Below are positions 1 to 8,576 of a stretch of DNA of 64,000 bases, one piece after another; position 1 is the stretch's first letter, and each line of letters opens with the position of its first letter. Where the stretch lies: the NCBI RefSeq assembly GCF_003950325.1, contig NZ_PXZH01000001.1, forward strand, positions 682,001 to 746,000, written 5' to 3'. Both the position numbers and the translations under genes were made by a program. Source of the stretch: Vagococcus humatus. Lineage in GTDB: Bacteria; Bacillota; Bacilli; Lactobacillales; Vagococcaceae. A model generated the notes under the pieces. It made no database searches and was not told the DNA's origin. It saw nothing but the letters and a program-made list of their open reading frames with translations.

Positions 1-1
1 T

Positions 2-739
2 ATCGAACGAGTTCAATTTGGCGAGCAAATGCTACAAAAAACCCTACTTCCTTATAAATTTATTATTATTGTGTTAATCGCTATGATGATTTTATTTATC
101 TTAACTGAATTCCCTGCTAGCAAACCTAAAGATGAACCTAATACAGAAAGTGCTAAAATTTCTGAAACATTGGCCTATTTAGCTAAAAACAAAGAGTTTT
201 TAAAAGGCATTGGCACAGAATTTATGTATATTGGTATGCAGACAGCAGTTTGGTCTTTTACCATTCGTCTAGCTATGTCTTTACATGGCAGTATCAATGA
301 ACGTAGTGCTTCTACATTTATGATTTACAGTTACATTGCTTTCTTCTTAGGAAAAATCATTGCTAACTTCTTAATGAACAAAATGTCCCCTTCTAAAGTT
401 TTATATATTTATGGTATTTTAGGCTCTTTATCTTTAGCTTATATTATGCTAGTTCATAATATGTCAGCGGTTTACTTTACTATTTTAGTCAGTGGATTAT
501 TTGGTCCATGTTGGGCAACTATTTACTCACAAACATTGGATACTGTAACAGACAAACGTCATACAGCTACTGCTGGTGCTATTATCGTTATGTCTATTAT
601 TGGTGGGGCAATTATCCCATTAATTCAAGGTCTAGTAGCAGACTGGACAGGTTCTATGTCTTACTCTTTCGTTGTTTCATTAATTTGTTTTGTAGTAGTA
701 GTTATTTACTCAAAAGATCGAATGAAAAAGCAAGCTTAA
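2..739 (+). CDS. MFS sugar permease, FucP-like, 5' end missing
   Basis: This is the C-terminal half of a major facilitator superfamily transporter. The reading frame is open from base 2, so the true start lies before the window; an internal ATG at 29 is not convincing as a start because no Shine-Dalgarno precedes it. The visible protein has about six hydrophobic segments and a charged cytoplasmic loop (PASKPKDEPNTES) after the first, as in the central loop of fucose/hexose symporters. It is followed closely by a DUF4432 epimerase and a PfkB kinase, which suggests uptake of a sugar or nucleoside-derived sugar. The substrate cannot be read from the sequence. Confidence 0.7.
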   Translation: MERVQFGEQMLQKTLLPYKFIIIVLIAMMILFILTEFPASKPKDEPNTESAKISETLAYLAKNKEFLKGIGTEFMYIGMQTAVWSFTIRLAMSLHGSINERSASTFMIYSYIAFFLGKIIANFLMNKMSPSKVLYIYGILGSLSLAYIMLVHNMSAVYFTILVSGLFGPCWATIYSQTLDTVTDKRHTATAGAIIVMSIIGGAIIPLIQGLVADWTGSMSYSFVVSLICFVVVVIYSKDRMKKQA

Positions 740-784
740 ACAAAAAATTAACATTAATTATAAATTATACTGGAGGTTATTTTC

Positions 785-1804
785 ATGACACACACATTAC
801 ATTTTACCCATGCTATGTTTACAGAAAAAGAACAACTTATTTTCGAAAACCAACACTTCTCTGTAACTACTTTTACTTACCCTTCTGGTGTTGAGGCAGT
901 TACCTTAACTAACTCTAAAGGACATTTAACCCTTCTTCCTTATATGGGGTTAATTATTTGGGACGCTGTTTTTGAAGGTGTTTCCTTAAAAATGAAAGAT
1001 ATGTTCACTCAACCATTACCTGGAGATAATATTGCAGATACTTATGGCTGTTTTCAATTTAACTCAGGTCTTTTAGCTAACGGTACTCCTGGTCCTGAAG
1101 ATGACTACGGCTTACACGGTGAATTTCCTACTGCAACTATGGATGAAGCTTATTTAACTTTTGATGAAAACTCTTTAACGATTCATAGTCAAAAAGAATA
1201 CGTTAAAGGTTTTGGTCATCATTATTTAGCAGAACCATTTGTTACTTTGCACCAAAACTCTGGATTATTTGATATCGAATTAACAGTTACTAACCTATCA
1301 AATTACCAACCTATGCCTTTACAATATATGTGTCATATGAATTACGCTTATTCTGATCAAGGTATTATTAGTCAAAACTTCCCTGACGAAGCCTTTACTT
1401 TACGTCAAACAATTCCTGGTCATGTCCATCCTACTGAAGACTGGTTAGCTTATAATGAAAAATTAAAAGAATCTGGTCAATTAATTAATCACTTAGACGA
1501 CAGCCAACATTACGATCCTGAAATTGTCTTCTTCACAGAAGATTTAACTAAACATGTAGAACAAGCAGAATTTAGAATGACTGTAGAAAAAGAACATCAA
1601 TTTTTAACTACTTTTAAAACAGAACAATTTCCAATTACTACACGTTGGTTATTACATAACGCAGATCAACAAGTTGCTGCATTTGCTTTACCTGGAACAA
1701 GTCGTCCAGAAGGTTTCCATGCAGCCAAAGAAGCTGGTACATTAATTTATTTAGATCCACATGAAACACGTTCATTCAAAGTAACTACTGGGCTAGAAAA
1801 ATAA
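785..1804 (+). CDS. DUF4432 / aldose-1-epimerase-like protein
   Basis: The 339-residue protein resembles the DUF4432 branch of the galactose-mutarotase fold, rich in beta strands and without a signal peptide. An AGGAGG-like site (tggaggttatttt) precedes ATG 785. Typical elements include a GxFQFNSGLLANG segment, a DYGLHGEFP stretch with a probable active-site His, and a PLQYMCHMNY segment. It sits between a sugar permease and a ribokinase-family kinase, so it probably interconverts anomers or isomers of the incoming sugar. The exact reaction is inferred only from fold and context. Confidence 0.7.
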   Translation: MTHTLHFTHAMFTEKEQLIFENQHFSVTTFTYPSGVEAVTLTNSKGHLTLLPYMGLIIWDAVFEGVSLKMKDMFTQPLPGDNIADTYGCFQFNSGLLANGTPGPEDDYGLHGEFPTATMDEAYLTFDENSLTIHSQKEYVKGFGHHYLAEPFVTLHQNSGLFDIELTVTNLSNYQPMPLQYMCHMNYAYSDQGIISQNFPDEAFTLRQTIPGHVHPTEDWLAYNEKLKESGQLINHLDDSQHYDPEIVFFTEDLTKHVEQAEFRMTVEKEHQFLTTFKTEQFPITTRWLLHNADQQVAAFALPGTSRPEGFHAAKEAGTLIYLDPHETRSFKVTTGLEK

Positions 1805-1857
1805 TTTAATCTATCCCCTATTATAAAAAAACAGAGAAATGAAGGAGAATACAAACC

Positions 1858-2754
1858 ATGAATGATATAACTGTTATCGGTTCAAATATGATTGACTTAA
1901 TTACTTATACAAATAGAATGCCTGTTGAAGGTGAAACAATTGAAGCACCAGAATTTGAAATGGGATTTGGCGGGAAAGGTTCTAACCAAGCAGTAGCTGC
2001 TGCTCGTCTAGGTTCAAAAGTTTCCATGATTACTATGGTAGGAAATGATATGTTTGGTAAACAGCACATTGAAAATTATCGTGCTAATCAAATTGATACA
2101 ACTGGTGTAGGAATTGGAACGAAAAATAGTGGTGCTGCGCCAATTTTTGTTGCAGAAGATTCTAACAACCGTATTTTAATTATCAAAGGAGCAAATAATG
2201 AGCTAACTCCTAGTATGCTAGATAAACATCTGGATCAAATTAAACATTCAAAATTAATTATCTTACAACAAGAAATTCCATTAGAAACTAATTACTATGC
2301 TATTGAACTAGGTCAAAAATATCATGTTCCTGTTCTTTTAAATCCTGCACCAGCAGATGAACACCTGAATATTGACTACGTTAGTCAAGTTGAGTTTTTC
2401 ATGCCTAATGAAACAGAGTTAGCTACTTTAACCAATTTACCAACAACAACGGTGGAAGAAATTACCTTAGCTGCAAAATCTTTAGTTGATAAAGGCGTAA
2501 AACACGTTATTGTAACTTTAGGCTCTAAAGGTGTATTATGGATCAATGAAACAGAACACATGCTAATCCCTAGCGAAAAGGTAAATGCCATAGATACAAC
2601 TGGCGCTGGAGATGCCTTTATTGGAGCATTTTCACATTATTATACTGCTGGAGAAACTATTCCTGAAGCATTGAAACATGCTAATCATTACGCTGCTATT
2701 TCCGTGACTAAACGTGGCACACAAAAATCTTATCCTACTAGTCAAGAAATCTAA
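1858..2754 (+). CDS. PfkB-family carbohydrate kinase, ribokinase type
   Basis: The 298-residue protein is a ribokinase-family sugar kinase that phosphorylates a sugar with ATP. The N-terminal signature GFGGKGSNQAVAAARLG (about residues 36-52) and the C-terminal PfkB signature DTTGAGDAFIGAF, with the catalytic Asp in GAGD (about residue 252), are intact. Length equals the family norm. An AAGGAG site lies before ATG 1858. It is the last gene of the permease-epimerase-kinase set and is followed by a terminator. Ribokinase is the closest class, but the genuine substrate could be another pentose or deoxysugar. Confidence 0.8.
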   Translation: MNDITVIGSNMIDLITYTNRMPVEGETIEAPEFEMGFGGKGSNQAVAAARLGSKVSMITMVGNDMFGKQHIENYRANQIDTTGVGIGTKNSGAAPIFVAEDSNNRILIIKGANNELTPSMLDKHLDQIKHSKLIILQQEIPLETNYYAIELGQKYHVPVLLNPAPADEHLNIDYVSQVEFFMPNETELATLTNLPTTTVEEITLAAKSLVDKGVKHVIVTLGSKGVLWINETEHMLIPSEKVNAIDTTGAGDAFIGAFSHYYTAGETIPEALKHANHYAAISVTKRGTQKSYPTSQEI

Positions 2755-2761
2755 ATCAATC

Positions 2762-2804
2762 AAAAAAACTCTTTTCTTATTATTTATTAGAAAAGAGTTT
2801 TTTT
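2762..2804 (+). terminator. Rho-independent terminator of the sugar operon
   Basis: A hairpin with arms AAAACTCTTTTCT and AGAAAAGAGTTTT is followed by a T run, directly after the kinase stop codon. Confidence 0.85.
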
Positions 2805-2970
2805 ATATCCTTAGTTAATCTATTGTCTTTTGTTCAAGCATTAAACTAGACAGGTTCACCTTGTGAGATAGATAATAAAGATTATAAATTACAACAGAAA
2901 AATATGTGATATGATAAGTATATATTATAGGAATTCATAAGCTTATTTAGCTTGTTCCAGGAGGTATTTT

Positions 2971-4305
2971 ATGAAAGTAGTCATTGTTGGTTGCACCCAC
3001 GCTGGGACTAATGCAGCTATAAATATTTTAAAAAATTATCCAGACATGGATGTGACTGTGTATGAAAAAAATGATAATTTATCTTTTCTCTCATGCGGAA
3101 TTGCTCTTTACGTGGGAGGTGTAGTCAAAAATGATCAAGGTTTATTTTATTCCAGTCCTGAAGAATTAACTCAACTAGGTGCCAATGTCCATATGAAACA
3201 TCAAGTTCTATCTATCGATACCCAAACTAAATCGTTAACTGTTAAAAATCTAACAACCAATGAAGAATTCGTTGATTCTTATGACCGTTTAGTCATGACT
3301 ACAGGCTCTTGGCCTACTACCCCTAACATTACAGGTTTAGACTTAGACAACGTCTTATTTTGTAAAAACTATCATCATGGCAAAGAAATCATGACAAAAG
3401 CCACACAAGTTAACCACGTCACTGTTGTAGGTGCTGGTTATATTGGAGTCGAACTAGTTGAAGCCTTTCACCAGTTAGGTAAACAAGTCCACTTAATCGA
3501 TGGACTAGATTCTGTTTTAAATAAATACTTAGATAAAGAGTTTGCTAATGTTGTGGAGGAGCGCCTAGTAGATAAGGGTGTACAACTTTCTTTAGGAGAG
3601 CATGTGATTGGTTTTAATGGCCAAAATGGTAAAGTCTCAACCGTTGAAACAACTAAACAAAGTTACTCTACTGGTTTAGTCGTCCTTTGTCTCGGTTTTA
3701 GACCTATGACTGATTTATTGAAAGGACAAGTTGAGATGCTACCTAACGGGGCAATTATTGTCGATGAGTATATGAGGACAAGTTTACCTGATGTATTCGC
3801 AGCAGGTGATAGTACCGTTGTCCATTTTAATCCAACACAAAACTACCAATATATTCCACTAGCTACCAATGCTATTAGACAAGGTTTTTTAATTGGTCAA
3901 AACATATTAGAACCAAAACTAACCTATCAAGGTACCCAAGGAACTTCTGGCCTGCAAATATTTGGCTTAAATATCGGAACAACAGGTTTAACTGAGGAAG
4001 CTGCTCACATGTACAATATTCCTGTCAAAACGACTTTATTCCAGGATAATTACCGACCTGAATTTATGCCCTCTACTGAAAAAGTGTTAATGAAATTGGT
4101 TTACGATGATAAAAATCACCAAATTTTAGGTGGACAATTGTTATCTAAATATGATATTACTCAATCAGCTAATACTTTATCTTTAGCTATTCAACACAAA
4201 ATGACCGTGGAAGACTTAGCCACTTGTGACTTTTTCTTTCAACCTTATTTTGATCGTCCTTGGAATTATCTGAACTTGTTAGCTCAAAAAGCCTTATCTG
4301 AATAA
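2971..4305 (+). CDS. nox: NADH oxidase (water-forming, Cys42-dependent)
   Basis: The 444-residue flavoprotein belongs to the NADH oxidase / NADH peroxidase / CoA-disulfide reductase family. It has an N-terminal FAD motif (VVIVGCTHAGTNAA), the redox-active cysteine in SFLSCG (Cys42, which cycles as sulfenic acid in this family), an NAD-binding VVGAGYIGVELVEA motif and the FAD-binding VFAAGDST motif. The product is expected to oxidise NADH with O2, mainly to water, regenerating NAD+ during aerobic growth. An AGGAGG precedes ATG 2971. Water-forming oxidase is preferred over peroxidase by general resemblance, but the two cannot be separated with certainty here. Confidence 0.8.
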   Translation: MKVVIVGCTHAGTNAAINILKNYPDMDVTVYEKNDNLSFLSCGIALYVGGVVKNDQGLFYSSPEELTQLGANVHMKHQVLSIDTQTKSLTVKNLTTNEEFVDSYDRLVMTTGSWPTTPNITGLDLDNVLFCKNYHHGKEIMTKATQVNHVTVVGAGYIGVELVEAFHQLGKQVHLIDGLDSVLNKYLDKEFANVVEERLVDKGVQLSLGEHVIGFNGQNGKVSTVETTKQSYSTGLVVLCLGFRPMTDLLKGQVEMLPNGAIIVDEYMRTSLPDVFAAGDSTVVHFNPTQNYQYIPLATNAIRQGFLIGQNILEPKLTYQGTQGTSGLQIFGLNIGTTGLTEEAAHMYNIPVKTTLFQDNYRPEFMPSTEKVLMKLVYDDKNHQILGGQLLSKYDITQSANTLSLAIQHKMTVEDLATCDFFFQPYFDRPWNYLNLLAQKALSE

Positions 4306-4308
4306 ACA

Positions 4309-4388
4309 AAAAAACTTCTATCTTCAAGATAGAAGTCAGACTGAAAACAAACTAGCTATTCAATTAGAATAGTTAGTTTGTTTTTTGC
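4309..4388 (+). terminator. Two hairpins after nox, the second with a T run
   Basis: A first hairpin (ACTTCTATCTT with AAGATAGAAGT) is followed by a second (AAACAAACTA and TTAGTTTGTTT around an inner GCTATTC/GAATAG stem) ending in TTTTTT. The second is a standard terminator; the first may assist. Confidence 0.75.
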
Positions 4389-4442
4389 ATGAGTCCGGCT
4401 ATTTTTTAAAACTTTTTTACAATATTGACTAACCTATCGATT

Positions 4443-4896
4443 TCAAAAATTTACTTTTCGACCATTGACCTCACAACTCTTAAAGAAACTAACTAATCCA
4501 AGTTTAGGTAATTTCACCTTATTATCTATAATAGCTAAATTTTTATTTGTATTTTTTATGGTGTAACTTTGAACTAGATTTTTCTTGCTTTTGAATTTAG
4601 GCGATTGATTTTTTGAAAAATCTATCAAAAGACTCAGCTAATTGTTTAATAGAGGATTGTAAGGCTATGCTACCTAGCTCTTTTAACCATGGTGTATCAT
4701 CTGATTTTTTCATAGAAGGTAACAGAACATTTAGCATAAGACAAACCTTTACCAGTTTCCTTATACGAGATATTTCAAGCATTTAACATATGATTATAGA
4801 CAAATCTTGAGGATTCAATTATTTTAGTCATTAATATTTCTTGCTCAATATTTGGATATAGTCTAAACTTATACGTTTTATGTCTTAACTTTACAA
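4443..4896 (-). pseudogene. tnpB (IS200/IS605 family) remnant
   Basis: Conceptual translation on the minus strand across frames gives a typical TnpB N-terminal third: HKTYKFRLYPNIEQEI and SSRFVYNHML, then KKSDDTPWLKELGSIALQSS and FDRFFKK, then SPKFKSKKN and KLPKLGLVSF. The pieces are broken by a stop after NHMLNA and a frameshift near 4600-4628. The catalytic RuvC part and zinc finger are absent. TnpB is the RNA-guided nuclease of these elements, but this copy is dead. No other gene is visible between 4389 and 5600. Confidence 0.85.
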
Positions 4897-5163
4897 TTCA
4901 CCTCTTTGTTCTTCTGTGTTTTCACTAACTGTAGCAAAAAGTAGCTAGGTTTCCAGAGATACCCCTCACAAACGATTTTTAAGTTCAGGGTAGTCTTTAA
5001 ACCCTTTGAATATATTTGGAATATAATGTTGGGATTTACATTCAATAAGCCTATGAATATGGTCTTTGTCTGATTTCATTTCAACGATTTGAATATCATT
5101 CTCTAACGCAATTTGTTTTAATAACTTTTTAACATATGTATCAATATTTCCTTTATTTAACAT
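4890..5163 (-). pseudogene. tnpA (Y1 transposase, IS200/IS605 family) remnant
   Basis: The stretch encodes parts of a Y1 HUH transposase: ALENDIQIVEMKSDKDHIH (the HxH motif is degraded to HIHRLIE) and QHYIPNIFKGFK, then DYPELKNRL, an in-frame stop, and a further degraded FATVSENTEEQ tail. Compared with intact TnpA the N-terminus and a segment before YPELK are missing. It ends close to the tnpB remnant in the same orientation, as expected for one degraded element. Confidence 0.85.
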
Positions 5164-5189
5164 AGCTAAAGCTATGCCACAACCAAAAC

Positions 5190-5240
5190 CGATTTATCTG
5201 CACGACCAAAGTCGCGAGTGTTCTCGGCTATATCATAAAT
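5190..5240 (-). repeat. Possible subterminal hairpin of the IS605-type relic
   Basis: Read on the minus strand, the segment contains a short imperfect palindrome around CGCGACTTTGGTCGTG, similar in form to the hairpins recognised by Y1 transposases at element ends. The outer boundary cannot be fixed. Confidence 0.35.
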
Positions 5241-5411
5241 GTTGATTTTTCTAGTAACAAGCTAACTATGACTGCCTCATTAGTTTCATTTGAATATAGT
5301 TTAATCATACCATATTTTTATATTTTCTTGCTATTTTATCAAGGGATAACTTTGCTCTTGTTTTTGTTATTACTTCCTAGCTCTTTTGTTAATCGATTCT
5401 GTCCGTAATTC

Positions 5412-5441
5412 GACCATTTGAAAACAAATTATAAAATGGTC
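5412..5441. other. Inverted repeat in the gap before the 53-aa gene
   Basis: GACCATTT and AAATGGTC form an 8-bp stem with a 14-base loop followed by a short T-rich stretch. It may be a weak terminator or a relic of the mobile element. Nothing else is recognised between 5300 and 5580. Confidence 0.35.
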
Positions 5442-5656
5442 TAGTTTTTAACTAGTTGTTTATCAAGTTAAGGAAGCATTTCACCTGCAAAAGGTCTGTT
5501 TATTCATAAAAGGAAAGGTTTTTTCAATAATTCAAGTAAAATTTCTTGATTTTTCCATTCAGTTAGGATATATTAGTATATGGAACAAGGAAAGGCTATA
5601 TGAAAACAGTGGTGAGTAATACTTGCCTTTCAATAAACTTGAAAGGAGAGATGTAT

Positions 5657-5818
5657 ATGACTACTATGACATTTCAAAATGCACATCATAGTCCTTATCG
5701 TGTAGCTTTAGATACAAACAAACAAGTCTTCATGGCTTATGATGCTAAAAATAATCAAAAAGTTGCCTATGGGATTACCATTGAACAAGCCGTACAAGCT
5801 TTACAAAAATTAAGCTAA
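5657..5818 (+). CDS. Small uncharacterised protein (53 aa)
   Basis: The frame is open from 5600, but the good AAAGGAGAG site lies just before ATG 5651/5657, and spacing favours 5657 (MTTMTFQNAHH). The product is a small soluble protein without membrane segments; VAYGITIEQAVQALQKLS looks like a C-terminal amphipathic helix. I do not recognise the family. It stands alone between the IS relic and a bidirectional terminator. Confidence 0.55.
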   Translation: MTTMTFQNAHHSPYRVALDTNKQVFMAYDAKNNQKVAYGITIEQAVQALQKLS

Positions 5819-5867
5819 GGGAGCGAATTCACTTACATGGACATGAATGAATGTGCCAGTACAGAAT

Positions 5868-5910
5868 AAAGCGTTGAATGCAGAAAGTATTTTCTACATT
5901 CAACGCTTTT
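5868..5910. terminator. Bidirectional terminator between the 53-aa gene and thiE
   Basis: A long stem (AAAGCGTTGAATG with CATTCAACGCTTT) is flanked by A and T runs, so it can serve the plus-strand small gene and the minus-strand thiDE operon. Confidence 0.7.
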
Positions 5911-5943
5911 AATTTTAGTTTTTTCCTCTCATTATAAAAGAGT

Positions 5944-6579
5944 TTATTGATAGCTTTTAAGTTGTTTGATCACTTGTTGTTTGTCTTTCGCTCTTGCAAT
6001 AGCTGAAATAACAGAAACACCTGCAACACCTGTGCCCTTCAACTGAGCAACATTGTCTACTTGAACCCCTCCAATAGCAACAACTGGTTTAGAAGCCTGT
6101 GCCACACACTCTTTTAACCCATCTGGATAAATAGGTGGTTCAGCATCTGATTTCGATGTGGTACTGAAAACAGGTCCTACCCCATAATAGCTAATTTCAG
6201 GGTGTTCATTAGCTGATTTTATTTCAGCTACACTATGACAAGACAAACCAATAATTTTATTAGGAAAAGCTTGAATAACTTCCTTAATTGCCGTATCAGA
6301 TTGCCCTACATGTATGCCATCTGCGTTTAATTTAAGTGCCAATTCCAGATCATCATTGACAATAAACGGCACATCATACTGTTGACACAACCGCTGCGCT
6401 AATTGAGCCGTTTTATAAATATAAGTTGGACTAGTCAAGCTACCTGGTCCTTTTTCTCTAAACTGATAGCAAGTGACTCCATTTTTTAAACTAGTTTCTA
6501 ATGTTAATAAAAAATCATCCATGTCTACATCACGTGTGCCACAAATAAAATATGTTTCTAAATAATTACTCTTTACCAT
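5944..6579 (-). CDS. thiE: Thiamine-phosphate synthase ThiE
   Basis: The 211-residue TIM-barrel protein condenses HMP pyrophosphate with HET phosphate to make thiamine phosphate. Family motifs are visible: the YQFREKGPG substrate loop near residue 38, VNDDLELALKLNADGIHVGQSD (about 78-99) with the Mg/diphosphate-binding Asp residues, and phosphate-binding GVGPVFSTTSKSDA and VAIGGV. It overlaps the 3' end of thiD by 14 bases, so translation is probably coupled. The operon lies behind a TPP riboswitch. ThiM is not encoded in the window. Confidence 0.93.
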   Translation of the reverse strand: MVKSNYLETYFICGTRDVDMDDFLLTLETSLKNGVTCYQFREKGPGSLTSPTYIYKTAQLAQRLCQQYDVPFIVNDDLELALKLNADGIHVGQSDTAIKEVIQAFPNKIIGLSCHSVAEIKSANEHPEISYYGVGPVFSTTSKSDAEPPIYPDGLKECVAQASKPVVAIGGVQVDNVAQLKGTGVAGVSVISAIARAKDKQQVIKQLKSYQ

Positions 6580-7393
6580 CTTTCATCGCCTCAACTTTAC
6601 GGTACGCCCAATGATTGGTTGGTCCGTGTCCATGTCCTACATCTATCCCATCCGAAATAGCTGCTTGAATATACTCTTTAGCTATCTGTAGAGACTCTAA
6701 CACAGACTTTCCTTTGCCTAATTCAGCAGCCATACATGCTGAAAAAGTACAACCTGTCCCATGGGTGTTTTTTGTATCAATTCGTTTATTTTTTAACCAG
6801 TAACTCTCCTGGTTGTCCAACACTAACACATCTTCAGATAAATCCCCTTCTATATGGTGCCCACCTTTAACTACTACATGCTTCACACCTAATTGCTGAA
6901 TTTTTTGACCAGCTAACACCATATCTTCTTTTGTTTGAATGGACATGTTAGCTAGTATTTCTGCTTCAGGAATGTTAGGTGTTACAATAGTCACAAGAGG
7001 TAGTAACTCCTCTTTTAAAGTTTGGATCGCCGATTCTTTTAGTAAAGCATGGCCACTTTTAGCCACCATTACTGGATCTAGTACAATCGGCCCAAAATCA
7101 ACTGTTTTTAAAAAATCACTTACTAGTTGAATAATTTCTTTAGAAAATAGCATCCCTATTTTAGTCACATCTATGTCAAAATCTTCTGCAATCACTGCTA
7201 GTTGATCTTTGATTGCTTCTAAAGGTAAGTCGTACACCTTTTGAACCCCACAAGTATTCTGGATAGGCAAAGCAGTCAGAACGCATGTCCCAAAAATTTG
7301 TCTTTCTTGAAACACTTTTAAATCTGCTTGCATGCCTGCTCCGCCTCCACTATCAAATCCAGCAATAGTTAGCGCTTGTTTTGTTGTATTCAT
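6566..7393 (-). CDS. thiD: Hydroxymethylpyrimidine/phosphomethylpyrimidine kinase ThiD
   Basis: The 275-residue ribokinase-like kinase phosphorylates HMP and HMP phosphate in thiamine synthesis or salvage. Diagnostic segments are IAGFDSGGGAGMQADLK at the N-terminus, VLDPVMVAKSGH near residue 105, VVKGGH, and KNTHGTGCTFSACMAA with the anion-hole/catalytic region near residue 210. The length is normal. A GGTGG-type site precedes ATG 7393. Together with thiE and no thiC this suggests salvage of pyrimidine precursor. Confidence 0.93.
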   Translation of the reverse strand: MNTTKQALTIAGFDSGGGAGMQADLKVFQERQIFGTCVLTALPIQNTCGVQKVYDLPLEAIKDQLAVIAEDFDIDVTKIGMLFSKEIIQLVSDFLKTVDFGPIVLDPVMVAKSGHALLKESAIQTLKEELLPLVTIVTPNIPEAEILANMSIQTKEDMVLAGQKIQQLGVKHVVVKGGHHIEGDLSEDVLVLDNQESYWLKNKRIDTKNTHGTGCTFSACMAAELGKGKSVLESLQIAKEYIQAAISDGIDVGHGHGPTNHWAYRKVEAMKDGKE

Positions 7394-7550
7394 TAGTCAT
7401 CCACCTTTTCTTTATCATTTAGACTTAACAGGATATCTTATCACGCTGATGTAAAAGGAAGTTTACCTGCAGAACCAGTTAAAAAGAAAACGGTTTCTTT
7501 ACTATTATAATCAGTTTTCTACCATTTGTCATCTTTTCTCATTAATTTAT

Positions 7551-7598
7551 AAAAAAAGACCCTATTCGGATGTTAATACATCTGAAAGAGTCTTTTTT
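7551..7598 (-). terminator. Expression-platform terminator of the TPP riboswitch
   Basis: On the minus strand a stem formed by AAAAAGACTCTTTC/AGATGT and ACATCC/GAATAGGGTCTTTTT ends in a long T run. It lies about 40 bases after the aptamer and 158 bases before thiD, so ligand-induced termination would switch off thiDE. Confidence 0.8.
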
Positions 7599-7636
7599 GA
7601 TATATAGTCATGACACTAAATTAAAAGTTAAAGACT

Positions 7637-7716
7637 ACTTCCCTTCGCGAGTATCAACTCTCAGGTTCAAAGGGTCTGTTCTTACTTGAACATCTCAGTC
7701 ATTAGACACCCCTAGT
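7637..7716 (-). promoter_or_regulatory. TPP riboswitch (THI box) aptamer
   Basis: The minus strand contains the conserved THI-box strings: ACTAGGGGTG, CTGAGATG, then GACCCTTTGAACCTGA and CGCGAAGGGAAGT, in the order and spacing of a thiamine pyrophosphate aptamer. The downstream terminator indicates transcriptional control of thiDE. The rest of the 406-base gap between 7394 and 7799 holds no intact gene. Confidence 0.92.
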
Positions 7717-7799
7717 ACTTTCATTAGTGTAGCATATTTTTTTAAAAACACAACTAATACTCTTCATCTATTGATTTACAAGACAAAGTTGATAGTGCA

Positions 7800-8345
7800 T
7801 TAAATAATTCGTCTTTTTTTCTCTTGAAATTCACGTTCATTAATTTCTGAAATTGTTTCAGCTAAATCATCACGATCAATCAAATCAACAGATAAAGAAT
7901 CGGCTAAATGACGAGCTGATTGTGTAAAATAATTATTAGTCACAACAATCACTTGATCTAGCTGATAGTTAGCTTGACCATTATGTGCATCTTGAATAGC
8001 ATGACAACCAATTTGATCTGTATGAGCTAGACAACAAAAACCAACACGATTACCAAATCGGTTCATACAAATAACATCAATTCCTCGGTCATTAACAGCT
8101 GAGGTATGTTTGACATTTTTCATGCCATTTCTTTTGACAAGATTAGCAATATAATCTTCAAACACCCAACTCTTTAATCGATCAATATCATAAATACCAA
8201 ATGTTCTAAATTTTGCTTCTTGTCTTTTCCCTTGTATAAAACGAATAGCTTCCTTTAATACAATAAAACCAAGAGCTAAAACCAATACAAAAAAATAGAC
8301 ACCTAACCGCGTGGAATGAAGTAACTGTTGTACCATACTTTCCAT
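7800..8345 (-). CDS. Membrane-anchored Mrr-like restriction-endonuclease-fold protein, active site degenerate
   Basis: The 181-residue protein has one N-terminal membrane helix (about 15-31, GVYFFVLVLALGFIVLK) followed by an Mrr/REase-like domain. RGIDVI carries the first metal-binding Asp (Asp90), but where the family has QxK (QCK in the neighbouring paralogue) this protein has C104-C-L106, so the catalytic Gln and Lys are lost. The remaining fold markers, HAIQD and VVTNNYFTQSARHLA, are kept. It is divergent from the Mrr-FtsK-gamma gene at 8577. A scaffold or sensor role is inferred; nuclease activity is unlikely. Confidence 0.75.
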   Translation of the reverse strand: MESMVQQLLHSTRLGVYFFVLVLALGFIVLKEAIRFIQGKRQEAKFRTFGIYDIDRLKSWVFEDYIANLVKRNGMKNVKHTSAVNDRGIDVICMNRFGNRVGFCCLAHTDQIGCHAIQDAHNGQANYQLDQVIVVTNNYFTQSARHLADSLSVDLIDRDDLAETISEINEREFQEKKRRII

Positions 8346-8369
8346 TTTTCTCCCTCCCTAACAATTATC

Positions 8370-8383
8370 ACGATACATATCGT
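8370..8383. promoter_or_regulatory. Inverted repeat upstream of the Mrr-like pseudo-nuclease gene
   Basis: ACGATA-CA-TATCGT lies 25-40 bases before the start of the minus-strand gene, overlapping where its promoter should be. It could be an operator for the divergent pair. No binding protein is known. Confidence 0.35.
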
Positions 8384-8496
8384 AATAGATGTTTTAGAAA
8401 AATACAACTGTTTTCTTTAAAAATATCAGAAAGTTTTCCATTTATGAGAAAACATTCATTTTCATCCTTCTGAAACAAAAAAGTCTTGATATTTTT

Positions 8497-8525
8497 TTGA
8501 CTAAAAAGCTGTTTATTACTACAAT
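8497..8525 (+). promoter_or_regulatory. Sigma-70 promoter of the Mrr-FtsK-gamma gene
   Basis: TTGACT and TACAAT are separated by exactly 17 bases, ending 51 bases before ATG 8577. Confidence 0.7.
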
Positions 8526-8576
8526 AATATATGAAACTTTTTGTTATTTGACAAGCTGAAAGAAAGAGGAAGATAG

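Noticed and set aside
508-894. Plus-strand frame of 128 codons overlapping the permease and epimerase genes
   Set aside because: It is a shifted-frame shadow with biased, low-complexity composition (many Tyr, Cys, Ser), and it overlaps two real genes.
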